From an uncultured Pelagibacteraceae bacterium (GTDB lineage: Bacteria > Pseudomonadota > Alphaproteobacteria > Pelagibacterales > Pelagibacteraceae), in assembly GCA_902524535.1 (NCBI GenBank), contig CABZDR010000005.1, forward strand, positions 1 to 64,000: a stretch of DNA of 64,000 nt. Direction: 5' to 3'. A model generated the notes under the pieces. It worked only from the letters and a program-made list of their open reading frames with translations, had not been told where the DNA came from and ran no database searches. Of the stretch, positions 38,149-45,701 are shown in pieces (the stretch's first letter is position 1; each line of letters starts with the position of its first letter). The position numbers and the translations under genes were made by a program.

Positions 38149-39194
38149 CAACCTTTAAATGATTTTGACATATTATTAATTAAGTCAAAATACAAATCTT
38201 TACCTGGATCAAGAGTAGCGCCAAGCGGATCAATAACTCCAGTTGCAATATTCATATCTTTTGCAACCGCTTTTATAATATCGGGGTTAAATTGTGGTTC
38301 AGAAAATATACAACTAACTTTATCATGCTCAATTACCTCTCTAATTTCTGCTAATTGTTCTGCTCCGGGCATTACATCTGTATTAACCGTGAATGCACCA
38401 AGAATATTAATACCAAATCTTTTTTCAAAATATTGATAAGCATCATGGAAAACAACAGATTTAAAATCTTTGTTTAGATCAGATTTAATTTTTTTAGTTA
38501 ATTTGTCTAAATCTTTGTGTGCACTTTTTAAGTTTTCTTTATACTTTTTCTCATTTTTTTGATCATTTTCTATTAAATGTATAGCCATCTCATCTAAAAT
38601 TATTTTGGCGTTCATTGGATCTAACCAAATATGTGGGTCAAACTCACCATGTGCATGACCCTCGTGTCCATGTCCGTGATCATCATGACCTTCTTCTTTG
38701 TGACCTTTTTTGTCATGATCGTGGTCGTCGTGGTCATCTTCTTTATGACCTTTTTTGTCATGATCGTGATCGTCGTGGTCATCTTTTTTAGCATGATCAT
38801 CATGACCATGATCGTCGTGCTCATCAAATATATTTCGTTCTCTGAATTTAAGTTTTGTTAATTTTTTGATCTCCATCAATTCTATTTTTTCTGCATTTTT
38901 TGCAATTGATTTTAATGGTTTTTCTAAAAAATTTTCTATGTCCTCCCCAACCCAAAATATTATATCAGCATCTTGCAACATTTTCGCATGAGATGGTTTT
39001 AGTGCGAAACCATGAGGTGATGCATATCCATCAACTATTAGGTCTGGTTTTCCAACACCATCCATAAGGTAGCTAGCAAGCGAGTGGATAGGTTTTATTG
39101 TTGCTACCACCTTTATTTCAGCATTAACGGGTGTAAAAATATTTAAGAATGATAATATTGTAAGTATTAAAGGGAATTTTTTAATTGTTTTCAT
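38145..39194 (-). CDS. znuA: Zinc ABC transporter substrate-binding protein
   Basis: Periplasmic zinc-binding protein, 349 residues with signal peptide (FPLILTILSFLNIFTPVNA). Ligand residues are KPIHSLASYLM (near 33), the His of GEFDPHIWLDPMNA (near 188), FHDAYQYFEKRFG (near 250) and the Asp/Glu of FSEPQFNPD. Between about 118 and 180 lies a long loop of alternating His and Asp typical of ZnuA, here containing a tandem 15-residue repeat (two 45-base copies at 38700-38789). It is divergent from znuCB-zur across a spacer with Zur-like operators. Confidence 0.96.
   Translation of the reverse strand: MKTIKKFPLILTILSFLNIFTPVNAEIKVVATIKPIHSLASYLMDGVGKPDLIVDGYASPHGFALKPSHAKMLQDADIIFWVGEDIENFLEKPLKSIAKNAEKIELMEIKKLTKLKFRERNIFDEHDDHGHDDHAKKDDHDDHDHDKKGHKEDDHDDHDHDKKGHKEEGHDDHGHGHEGHAHGEFDPHIWLDPMNAKIILDEMAIHLIENDQKNEKKYKENLKSAHKDLDKLTKKIKSDLNKDFKSVVFHDAYQYFEKRFGINILGAFTVNTDVMPGAEQLAEIREVIEHDKVSCIFSEPQFNPDIIKAVAKDMNIATGVIDPLGATLDPGKDLYFDLINNMSKSFKGC
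38700..38789 (-). repeat. Tandem 45-base duplication in the ZnuA histidine loop
   Basis: Two adjacent 45-base units (38700-38744 and 38745-38789) differ at only three positions and encode DDHDDHDHDKKGHK-type repeats in frame. The near identity at DNA level, including synonymous positions, indicates a recent duplication or slippage expansion that keeps the reading frame and lengthens the metal-binding loop. Confidence 0.9.
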
Positions 39195-39210
39195 ATTTAA
39201 ATAATTAAGT

Positions 39211-39225
39211 TGTTATAATATAACA
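39211..39225. promoter_or_regulatory. Zur-like operator palindrome 1
   Basis: TGTTATAATATAACA is a perfect inverted repeat 17 bases upstream of znuA and 38 bases upstream of znuC. It matches the core of the known proteobacterial Zur box (TGTTATAnTATAACA). The zur gene is the last gene of the divergent operon, so zinc-dependent repression of both transcripts is the likely function. Confidence 0.8.
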
Positions 39226-39227
39226 TT

Positions 39228-39244
39228 ATGTAATAATATAACAT
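39228..39244. promoter_or_regulatory. Zur-like operator 2 (imperfect)
   Basis: ATGTAATAATATAACAT follows the first palindrome by two bases and has the same half-site on its right (ATAACAT) with an imperfect left half (ATGTAAT). The two sites together cover most of the 69-base divergent spacer, suggesting cooperative binding or one operator per promoter. Confidence 0.6.
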
Positions 39245-39263
39245 TAACAAGTCAAGTAATAAA

Positions 39264-40010
39264 ATGAGCTTAAATCAAAATATATTAGTAAAGTTAGATA
39301 ATGTCGGTATTAGTATAAATGATAAATGGTTAGTTAAAGGAGTTTCGCTTCAAGTAGAGAAAAATAAGATAGTTACTTTAATTGGTCCGAATGGATCAGG
39401 AAAAAGTACTACTGCTAAAATTGCTCTAGGGATTTACAAAAAAATTCAAGGTAAAGTTGAGAAATATACTAATAAAGTGGGTTATGTACCTCAAAAAATA
39501 TCAATAGACTGGACTTTACCTCTCAGAGTTAAAGATTTTATGACACTAACTGAAAGTCTTGATAATGAAACTATCACTGAAGCTTTGTCTTTAACTGGCG
39601 TAATACATCTTAAGGAAAAAAACTTAAGTGATTTATCTGGTGGTGAATTCCAGAGAGTTTTATTAGCAAGAGCAATTTCAAAAAAACCAGAGTTACTAGT
39701 CCTAGATGAACCAGTTCAAGGAGTAGATTTTACTGGTGAAATTGCATTATATGAACTGATTAAAAAAATTTGTGATGAATTAAACTGTGGAATCCTTTTA
39801 ATTTCTCATGACTTACATACAGTTATGACTGCTACAGATCATGTAGTATGTTTGAATGGTCATGTATGTTGCTCAGGATCACCAATGGATGTAGCAAAAA
39901 ATAATGAGTATAAAGCATTATTTGGTGAACAAGCTTCTCAAATACTAACTAGATATGAGCATAGACACGATCATATACATACAGAAGAGGGAGAAATAAA
40001 AAAAAATTAA
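39264..40010 (+). CDS. znuC: Zinc ABC transporter ATP-binding protein
   Basis: ATPase of the zinc importer, 248 residues. Walker A LIGPNGSGKSTT near 39, ABC signature LSGGEFQRVLLAR near 127, Walker B LLVLDEPVQGVD near 150 and the switch His in LISHDLHTVM near 180. The C terminus carries a short His-rich stretch (YEHRHDHIHTEE), common in ZnuC. It abuts znuB without spacer. Confidence 0.96.
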   Translation: MSLNQNILVKLDNVGISINDKWLVKGVSLQVEKNKIVTLIGPNGSGKSTTAKIALGIYKKIQGKVEKYTNKVGYVPQKISIDWTLPLRVKDFMTLTESLDNETITEALSLTGVIHLKEKNLSDLSGGEFQRVLLARAISKKPELLVLDEPVQGVDFTGEIALYELIKKICDELNCGILLISHDLHTVMTATDHVVCLNGHVCCSGSPMDVAKNNEYKALFGEQASQILTRYEHRHDHIHTEEGEIKKN

Positions 40011-40814
40011 ATGTTTGATGATTTCTTTATAAGAGCGTTAGTTGCTGGTATAGGGGTTGCCTTTGTAACGGGTCCTCTTGGATGTTTTGTTATATGGAGA
40101 AGATTATCTTATTTTGGTGATACTTTGGCCCACTCTGCTTTATTAGGAGTAACTTTAGCTTTTACGATGGAATTTAATATTGCACTTTCTGTATTTATTA
40201 TTTCATCCCTCATAGCTTTGATCTTAATACAACTTCAAAAAAAAACTAATTTACCTGGAGACGCTTTACTTGGTCTTCTCGCTCACTCTTCTTTAGCTGT
40301 TGGCTTGGTTGTAATTGGGTTTCTAACATTTATTAGATTTGATATTATGGGATTATTATTTGGTGATATTTTAGCTGTTACTGTTGATGATCTAACAATC
40401 ATTTGGGTTGGTGGAATATTAATCTTGTTAATATTAAAGATAATTTGGAAACCATTATTTGCTTCAACAGTAAATTATGAACTAGCAGAAGCAGAGGGTC
40501 TAAACCCTGATAAAGCAAAAGCAATTTTTACAATCTTAATGGCTGCAATAATTGCAATATCAATAAAAATGGTTGGGCTTCTGTTGATAACAGGAATGTT
40601 AATTATACCTGCGGCTATGGCTAGAAATATTTCTGATAGCCCTCAAAAGATGGTTATATTTTCAATTATAGGTGGGTTATTATCAGTGGTTATAGGATTA
40701 TTTTCTTCATTAGAGTTTAATACTCCTTCAGGTCCATCAATTATAGCAGCTGCTTTATTACTTTTTATAATTTCGTTATTGAACATTAAACAGTCGATTA
40801 AATTGAAAAATTAA
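40011..40814 (+). CDS. znuB: Zinc ABC transporter permease
   Basis: Membrane subunit of the zinc importer, ABC-3 family, 267 residues with about eight helices. Family motifs: FVTGPLGCFVIWRRLSYFGD near 19, LAHSALLGV near 38, and GMLIIPAAMARNIS near 190. Start and stop abut znuC and zur directly (TAAATG junctions), so znuC-znuB-zur is one operon. Confidence 0.95.
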   Translation: MFDDFFIRALVAGIGVAFVTGPLGCFVIWRRLSYFGDTLAHSALLGVTLAFTMEFNIALSVFIISSLIALILIQLQKKTNLPGDALLGLLAHSSLAVGLVVIGFLTFIRFDIMGLLFGDILAVTVDDLTIIWVGGILILLILKIIWKPLFASTVNYELAEAEGLNPDKAKAIFTILMAAIIAISIKMVGLLLITGMLIIPAAMARNISDSPQKMVIFSIIGGLLSVVIGLFSSLEFNTPSGPSIIAAALLLFIISLLNIKQSIKLKN

Positions 40815-41222
40815 ATGAGAACTGGTAATATAAATAGAATGCAGAATCTTTCAAAAAATCAACAAATTATATTTGATCTTATTGATAAGTCTCCAGAACC
40901 TCTAAAAGCTTATGCAATACTTTTTAATGTTCAAAAAAAAGGAATTAAAGCTCCATTACAAGTTTATCGAGCATTAGATAAGTTAGTTGAAATAGGAAAA
41001 ATTCATAAAATAGAGAGTCGAAATGCTTTTATTGCATGTCATAATTCAAGCTGCCAGGTATCAAAAGCTACTGCATTTTCAATCTGTGAGATCTGTGAAA
41101 AAGTAACAGAAATTAGTAGCGTAGGTCTTTCTAAATACTTAGCTAACTTCAAAGACAAAGATGGTATGAAATATAATAAGTATAATCTTGAGTTTTTTGG
41201 TTTATGTAAAAAGTGTAGGTAA
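40815..41222 (+). CDS. zur: Fur-family zinc-uptake regulator
   Basis: A 135-residue Fur-family repressor. The winged-helix part includes QQIIFDLIDKSPEPLKAYAI and PLQVYRALDKLVEIGKIHKI; the structural zinc site has CEICEK near 94 and CKKCR at the C terminus, and CHNSSCQVSKA carries further metal ligands. Gene order znuCB-zur and the operator palindromes between znuA and znuC identify it as Zur rather than Fur. Confidence 0.93.
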   Translation: MRTGNINRMQNLSKNQQIIFDLIDKSPEPLKAYAILFNVQKKGIKAPLQVYRALDKLVEIGKIHKIESRNAFIACHNSSCQVSKATAFSICEICEKVTEISSVGLSKYLANFKDKDGMKYNKYNLEFFGLCKKCR

Positions 41223-41229
41223 GATAATA

Positions 41230-42672
41230 TTACTCTACAATTAAAGTATCTTTTGAACCACCGCCTTGTGAACTGTTTACAATTGTGCTTCCTTTTCTAA
41301 GAGCAACTCTGGTTAAACCGCCAGTTGTAACATAACTAGTTTTGCCACTTAAAACAAATGGTCTTAAGTCTAAATGCCTAGGTTCAATATCTTTTTCAGT
41401 AATTGTTGGCGCAGTTGATAATACCTCTAATGGTTGAGCAATAAATTCTCTTGGATTTTTTAAAATTTTTTGTCTTACCTCTTCAATTTCTTTTTTAGGA
41501 GCTTTAGGTCCTATCATTAATCCATAACCACCTGAAGCATTTGCTGGTTTTACAACTAACTTAGATAAATTTTCTAAGACATATTTTTTTTGTTCTTCTT
41601 CGTGACATAAATATGTTTCAACTTGATTTAATAAAGGTTGTTCACCCAGATAATAAGTAATCATTTTATTTACATACGAATAAACAACTTTATCATCAGC
41701 AACACCTGTCCCTACTGCATTTAAGATACCAACATTTTTTTTTAGCCAACATTTGAATAAACCTGGTACTCCAATTAATGAGTTTTTATTAAATACTTTA
41801 GGATCCAAAAAACTATCATCAAGTCTTCTATATATACAATCAACTTTAAGAGGACCCTTAACAGTTTTCATATAAACATTGTCATCTTCTACAAAAAGAT
41901 CTTTACCCTCAACTAAAGCAATTCCCATTTGCTCTGCCAAAAATGAATGTTCGAAGTAAGCTGAATTATAAATTCCTGGAGTTAAAACAACCATATGAGG
42001 ATTAGCTGTTTTTTTTGGGATACATTCAACCATACAATTATATAATTTATTTGTATACTGATGAATTGATGAAACTTTATATCTAGAAAATAGTTCCGGA
42101 AAAACATCCATCATAACCATTCTATTCTCAAGCATATAAGAGACACCTGATGGTACTCTTAAATTATCTTCAAGCACTAAATATTCTCCATTTTTATTTC
42201 TTATTATATCGATCCCAGATATATTAGACCAAGCTTTAAATTTTGGTGAGAAGCCTTCACACTGTTTTACATAATAGGGAGATTTTAAAATTAAGTCTGA
42301 AGGTATTATCTTGTCTTTGAAAATTTTTTTTTGATTATAGATATCATCAATAAAAAGATTAAGAGCTTTGGTTCTTTGTTTTAAACCTTTTGAAATTTTA
42401 TTCCAAACAGGTTTAGGTATTATTCTTGGAATGATATCTAACGGCCATTTTTTTTCTTCAGCTCTATTATTAGCAGCATAAACTCTAAAATTTATTCCTC
42501 TTGCACTAATTGTACTCTGACAATTTTTTTCAATTTCTTGTAGTTTCTTTTTGCCATACTTCTCTAAAATACCAGATATTATTTTTGCGTGTTTTCTTAA
42601 TTTATTTTCACTGGTAAAATAGCCATCATATGCTTTAGTAGCATTGTAGTTATCCCAGATTTTACCCGTCAT
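41230..42672 (-). CDS. Circularly permuted ATP-grasp protein (DUF404/DUF407)
   Basis: A 480-residue protein of the circularly permuted type 2 ATP-grasp family, predicted to form amide or peptide-like bonds. Family hallmarks include GINFRVYAANNRAEEKKWPL near 57, DIIPRIIP, GIDIIRNKNGEYLVLEDNLRVPSG split over 152-175, VVLTPGIYNSAYFEHSFLAEQ near 228, IYRRLDDSFLDP near 280 and VVKPANASGGYGLMIGP near 373. In other bacteria it is encoded with an alpha-E (DUF403) protein, a transglutaminase-like protease and Anbu. Here only the Anbu-like gene is adjacent, divergently oriented. Confidence 0.9.
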   Translation of the reverse strand: MTGKIWDNYNATKAYDGYFTSENKLRKHAKIISGILEKYGKKKLQEIEKNCQSTISARGINFRVYAANNRAEEKKWPLDIIPRIIPKPVWNKISKGLKQRTKALNLFIDDIYNQKKIFKDKIIPSDLILKSPYYVKQCEGFSPKFKAWSNISGIDIIRNKNGEYLVLEDNLRVPSGVSYMLENRMVMMDVFPELFSRYKVSSIHQYTNKLYNCMVECIPKKTANPHMVVLTPGIYNSAYFEHSFLAEQMGIALVEGKDLFVEDDNVYMKTVKGPLKVDCIYRRLDDSFLDPKVFNKNSLIGVPGLFKCWLKKNVGILNAVGTGVADDKVVYSYVNKMITYYLGEQPLLNQVETYLCHEEEQKKYVLENLSKLVVKPANASGGYGLMIGPKAPKKEIEEVRQKILKNPREFIAQPLEVLSTAPTITEKDIEPRHLDLRPFVLSGKTSYVTTGGLTRVALRKGSTIVNSSQGGGSKDTLIVE

Positions 42673-42777
42673 TCTGCAATCCTTTAATAATTATGTTAAA
42701 TATTCAAATGCGTTATAGTTATATCAGATATGCTTGATTTTAAATATATGATAGGTAAATAAGGGTTATTAATACTT

Positions 42778-43506
42778 ATGACATATTGTGTTGGCATTAA
42801 AGCTCAAGACGGAATTGTTTTCGCCTCAGACTCTAGAACAAATGCAGGATTAGATAATGTTAACATTTACTCAAAAATGTTTGTTCATGATGTTGGTGAT
42901 AGAAGTGTCATTATAGTTACTTCTGGAAACTTAGGTACATCTCAAGCCGTATATAAATCTATTGAAAAAGATCTTAAAGGTGACAATGGTATAAATTTAA
43001 ACACATGCAAAGATTTTGATCAGATCGCATCTTACATTGGTTCATTAAACATTAAACATTCAGCGCCAAAAGGAATAAACACAGATACAGTTTTGTTAGG
43101 TTCCTCATTTTTAGTTGGTGGTCAGATTAAAGATCAACCATTAGAATTGTACTTAGTGTACTCTCAGGGAAATTATATTAAACCAGCTGATAGCAAACCT
43201 TATCTAGTTATTGGTGAAGTAAAATACGGCAAACCTATTTTAGATAGAGTTATAAAACCAAGTGTATCTATTGGTGATGCATCACGTTGTGCTTTGATTT
43301 CAATGGACTCAACTTTAAAAAGTGATTTAACCGTAGGCCCACCTATTGATTTTGCTGTCTATAAAAAAGATGAATATAAAATCGCTTCACAAAAATGCTT
43401 AAATATCACTGATACTGAGTATTCTAAGGTTTGTGATCAATGGTCGGATGGTATCTTTAAAATTTTTGACTCTTTTCCAAGATTTGATTGGGAAGACAAA
43501 AAATAA
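42778..43506 (+). CDS. Anbu-type proteasome-related peptidase
   Basis: A 242-residue Ntn-hydrolase of the Anbu (ancestral beta-subunit, bacterial proteasome-like) family. After removal of Met1 the nucleophile would be the Thr of MTYCVGIKAQDGIVFASDSR; the proteasome-type Asp17 (ASDSR) and Lys32 (YSKM) are in place. GYLKPLL-like YIKPADSKPYLVIGEVKYGKP near 125-150 and SIGDASRCALISMDST near 170 are Anbu features. No substrate or unfoldase is established for Anbu. It is divergent from the ATP-grasp gene (105 bases between starts), the partner usually associated with it. Confidence 0.9.
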   Translation: MTYCVGIKAQDGIVFASDSRTNAGLDNVNIYSKMFVHDVGDRSVIIVTSGNLGTSQAVYKSIEKDLKGDNGINLNTCKDFDQIASYIGSLNIKHSAPKGINTDTVLLGSSFLVGGQIKDQPLELYLVYSQGNYIKPADSKPYLVIGEVKYGKPILDRVIKPSVSIGDASRCALISMDSTLKSDLTVGPPIDFAVYKKDEYKIASQKCLNITDTEYSKVCDQWSDGIFKIFDSFPRFDWEDKK

Positions 43507-43560
43507 GACTATTTTTCCTTTAAACTGTAATAAATTCTTAACATAACTAAAATAATAACA

Positions 43561-43797
43561 ATGAAAGGGGATTTTGTGTTTATAAAAAAATATCTAAAGT
43601 GGATCAGTACATTCTTAGTTTTAGTAGGAATACTTCTTACAAATTTAAATATATATCCATTAAATATATATTTTCATGGATTGGGAGTTATTGGATGGAC
43701 TATTGCAGGATTTATTAGCAAAGATAAAGCAATCTTAACAAACTTTGGATTACAAATTCCATTGTTTGTAATTGGTATTTATAAAGTTATTTTTTAA
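43561..43797 (+). CDS. Small membrane protein, DUF6552-like
   Basis: A 78-residue protein with two or three hydrophobic segments (about 12-28, 34-50 and 58-76). The middle motif NIYPLNIYFHGLGVIGWTIAGF resembles small DUF6552-type proteins of marine alphaproteobacteria, in which a proline/asparagine turn precedes a glycine-rich helix. The function is unknown. It abuts arsC directly (TAAATG), suggesting co-translation. Confidence 0.65.
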   Translation: MKGDFVFIKKYLKWISTFLVLVGILLTNLNIYPLNIYFHGLGVIGWTIAGFISKDKAILTNFGLQIPLFVIGIYKVIF

Positions 43798-44229
43798 ATG
43801 AAGAATATATTGTTTGTATGCACAGGTAATTCAGCAAGAAGTATTATTGCTGAAAGTATTATAAATAATGAGTATGACGATTTGTATAAAGGTTTTAGTG
43901 CTGGGAGTAATCCAACAGGAAAAGTAAATGAAGATGTGAAGAATTATTTATTATCAAAACATTATGATCTTTCAAATTATAGATCTAAAAATTTTAATGA
44001 GTTTATTAATGGTCAAATTAAAATGGATTATGTTATTACAGTTTGTAATAATGCCAATAATGAAGTCTGCCCCATTTGGCCAAATAAAGATCAAATAATT
44101 CATTGGGATATAGAGGATCCTGTTAAATTACTTAATGAAACAAATGATTTAAATAAAAAAGACGAAATAATTGAAAAAGTTTACAATAATATTCATAATA
44201 AAATAAAGGAACTAATAAATGAAAAATAA
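43798..44229 (+). CDS. arsC: Thioredoxin-type arsenate reductase
   Basis: Reduces arsenate to arsenite on the low-molecular-weight tyrosine phosphatase fold, 143 residues. The phosphate loop VCTGNSARS provides Cys8 and Arg14 (CX5R); the resolving cysteines are C83 and C91 in TVCNNANNEVCPIWP, and the general acid is in HWDIEDP (near 107). The second Cys pair distinguishes it from plain protein-tyrosine phosphatases. No arsR, arsB or acr3 lies nearby; the next gene is an aquaglyceroporin-like channel overlapping by 11 bases. Confidence 0.92.
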   Translation: MKNILFVCTGNSARSIIAESIINNEYDDLYKGFSAGSNPTGKVNEDVKNYLLSKHYDLSNYRSKNFNEFINGQIKMDYVITVCNNANNEVCPIWPNKDQIIHWDIEDPVKLLNETNDLNKKDEIIEKVYNNIHNKIKELINEK

Positions 44230-44878
44230 AAGTCATTATTTTCTTGCTGAACTAATAGGAAGTTGTTTTTTAGTAATGATTATTGTTGGTTCAGGTTTAA
44301 TGGCAGAAAACTTAACTAATGATATTGCTGTGATGTTAATTGCAAACACAATAGCAACAGGAGCAGGTTTATTTGTTCTTATTACAGTTTTTGCTGATGT
44401 ATCAGGAGCTCATTTTAATCCATTTGTAAGTATTGCCATGACAATAACAGGTAAATTAAAAAAGAAACTATTACCCTACTATATCATTGCTCAATTAGTT
44501 GGTTGTTTGATTGGTGTTGGCTTTGCAAATTTCTTTTTTGAACATGAAATTTATGAATTATCTACTAAATCAAGAGATGGTATTTACATTCTCACATCTG
44601 AGGTAATAGCAACATTAGGGCTTATAATAATAATTTTTGGTTCAATGAGGTCAGGTAAAATTGCTGTTGCAGCTAGTGTTGGGCTTTATATTACTGCAGG
44701 TTATTGGTTTACTTCTTCAACTTCTTTTGCAAATCCAGCTGTTGCAATTGCTAGAACATTTACAGAATCTTTTACTGGTATTAGTTATTTAAATACTCCT
44801 TATTATATTTTAGCTGAGCTTATTGGAATGTTAGTTGCTGTACTTATTGTTAAAAAGTTATTTTTAGAAAAAAATTGA
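44219..44878 (+). CDS. Aquaporin-family channel, AqpS-like
   Basis: A 219-residue MIP channel with six helices. The first half-helix motif is altered to Asn-Pro-Phe (GAHFNPFVS, N67) and the second is Asn-Pro-Ala (FANPAVAIAR, N172). The residue after the second NPA is Val instead of the selectivity-filter Arg, which widens the pore and is compatible with uncharged solutes larger than water. Linkage to arsC parallels rhizobial ars operons in which the channel AqpS lets arsenite leave down its gradient; arsenite export is therefore inferred. It overlaps both neighbours. Confidence 0.88.
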   Translation: MKNKSHYFLAELIGSCFLVMIIVGSGLMAENLTNDIAVMLIANTIATGAGLFVLITVFADVSGAHFNPFVSIAMTITGKLKKKLLPYYIIAQLVGCLIGVGFANFFFEHEIYELSTKSRDGIYILTSEVIATLGLIIIIFGSMRSGKIAVAASVGLYITAGYWFTSSTSFANPAVAIARTFTESFTGISYLNTPYYILAELIGMLVAVLIVKKLFLEKN

Positions 44879-45366
44879 AAAATATAAAACTTACCAATCG
44901 AATAAGTTTAATTAACAAAAAATTTAAAAAAAAAGAGTTTTATCATTATCTTAAAACTTCTAATCTTTCATTAGTAATACCTAAGATTAAAGACAAATAT
45001 GTAATAGTTTCCCAAAAAAGAGTTCCAATTAATAAAATTAATTACGAGTTTCCTTCTGGCATAGTGGAAAAAAAGGAAACAACTCTGCAATCAGCATATA
45101 AGGAATTAAGAGAAGAAACAGGATATAGATCAAGATCAAAATTGAGTAAAATAATAACTTTTTATACTGAACCTGGAAGACTAACTACTAAAATTACTGG
45201 TTATTACACAGAAGACTTAATTAAAATTTCGAAACCAGAACAAGGTATTAGAATTCATCTTTTTAATCAAAGAGAGATATTTAAATTAATATTAAATCAA
45301 AAATTCAATAATAGTTCTCATATAGCAATGTTTTTTTATTTAATAAAAGGTCTTAAAAAACTATAA
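44875..45366 (+). CDS. Nudix hydrolase
   Basis: A 163-residue Nudix protein. The 23-residue Nudix box spans 62-84 (G62, E68, E77, E80, E81, G83) with Lys76 in place of the usual Arg. The neighbouring PSGIVEKKE and FYTEPGR resemble ADP-ribose pyrophosphatase-like members, but the substrate is not predictable. The start is a TTG whose last two bases form the stop of the channel gene (TTGA), a variant of the usual ATGA coupling; no in-frame ATG lies near, so the TTG is probably real. Confidence 0.82.
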   Translation: MKNIKLTNRISLINKKFKKKEFYHYLKTSNLSLVIPKIKDKYVIVSQKRVPINKINYEFPSGIVEKKETTLQSAYKELREETGYRSRSKLSKIITFYTEPGRLTTKITGYYTEDLIKISKPEQGIRIHLFNQREIFKLILNQKFNNSSHIAMFFYLIKGLKKL

Positions 45367-45435
45367 ACTATAGGTTGTAACAAAATATCCTTTTTATTTT
45401 AGGATTATATGATTAAATTAAGTATCAAATAATTC

Positions 45436-45440
45436 GGAGG
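45436..45440 (+). promoter_or_regulatory. Strong Shine-Dalgarno sequence GGAGG
   Basis: GGAGG lies five bases before the ATG at 45446. Most genes in this window have no recognisable Shine-Dalgarno, so this suggests unusually strong translation of the 69-residue protein. Confidence 0.8.
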
Positions 45441-45445
45441 CAGTA

Positions 45446-45655
45446 ATGAGAAAAAAACTAAAAAAGAATGAAAAGAAAAAAACAAAAATATTAAAATCAA
45501 TTGATAAACTTAAAAATAAAATTACAGCTAAAGAAAAAAAATTATCAAGCCTTAATATTAAAATTGCTGGTCTAGAAAAAAAGGTTGCTGAAAAAAAAGC
45601 AAAAAAACTTGCTAAGAAGAATGCAGAGCAGTCTCCTGCATCTATAAATAATTAA
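45446..45655 (+). CDS. Lysine-rich 69-residue coiled-coil protein
   Basis: A very basic protein beginning MRKKLKKNEKKKTKILK. Residues about 8-60 form a heptad-like coiled coil with regular Leu/Ile (LKSIDKLKNKI, LSSLNIKIAGLEKKV), followed by an alanine/lysine stretch and a short polar tail SPASINN. It has no cysteine or aromatic residue. It is not recognised as a named family. The composition suggests binding to nucleic acid or another polyanion, for example polyphosphate, whose enzymes ppx-ppk lie next door; both are speculation. A strong GGAGG site and a stable hairpin flank the gene. Confidence 0.7.
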   Translation: MRKKLKKNEKKKTKILKSIDKLKNKITAKEKKLSSLNIKIAGLEKKVAEKKAKKLAKKNAEQSPASINN

Positions 45656-45665
45656 TTCCAAATTG

Positions 45666-45701
45666 TCTTTCTTCCTTCTCTTAAATGAGAAGGAAGAAAG
45701 A
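45666..45701 (+). terminator. Perfect 15-bp hairpin after the 69-residue gene
   Basis: TCTTTCTTCCTTCTC and GAGAAGGAAGAAAGA are exact inverse complements separated by TTAAAT. The hairpin begins 10 bases after the stop codon. There is no U tract directly after it, so it is either a factor-aided terminator or an mRNA-end stabiliser. The remaining bases to 45821 are AT-rich with no further feature seen. Confidence 0.65.

Noticed and set aside
38700-38789. Tandem repeats considered as a CRISPR-like array.
   Set aside because: The units are directly adjacent without spacers, in frame and coding for the ZnuA metal loop.
38631-38861. A plus-strand ORF with repeated Val/Phe/Met segments.
   Set aside because: It is the shadow of the His/Asp-rich repeat of znuA on the other strand; the hydrophobic repeats are complements of GAT/CAT codons.
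45373-45400. Hairpin ATCCT...AGGAT after the Nudix gene as terminator.
   Set aside because: The stem is only five base pairs around a nine-base AT loop, which is expected by chance.
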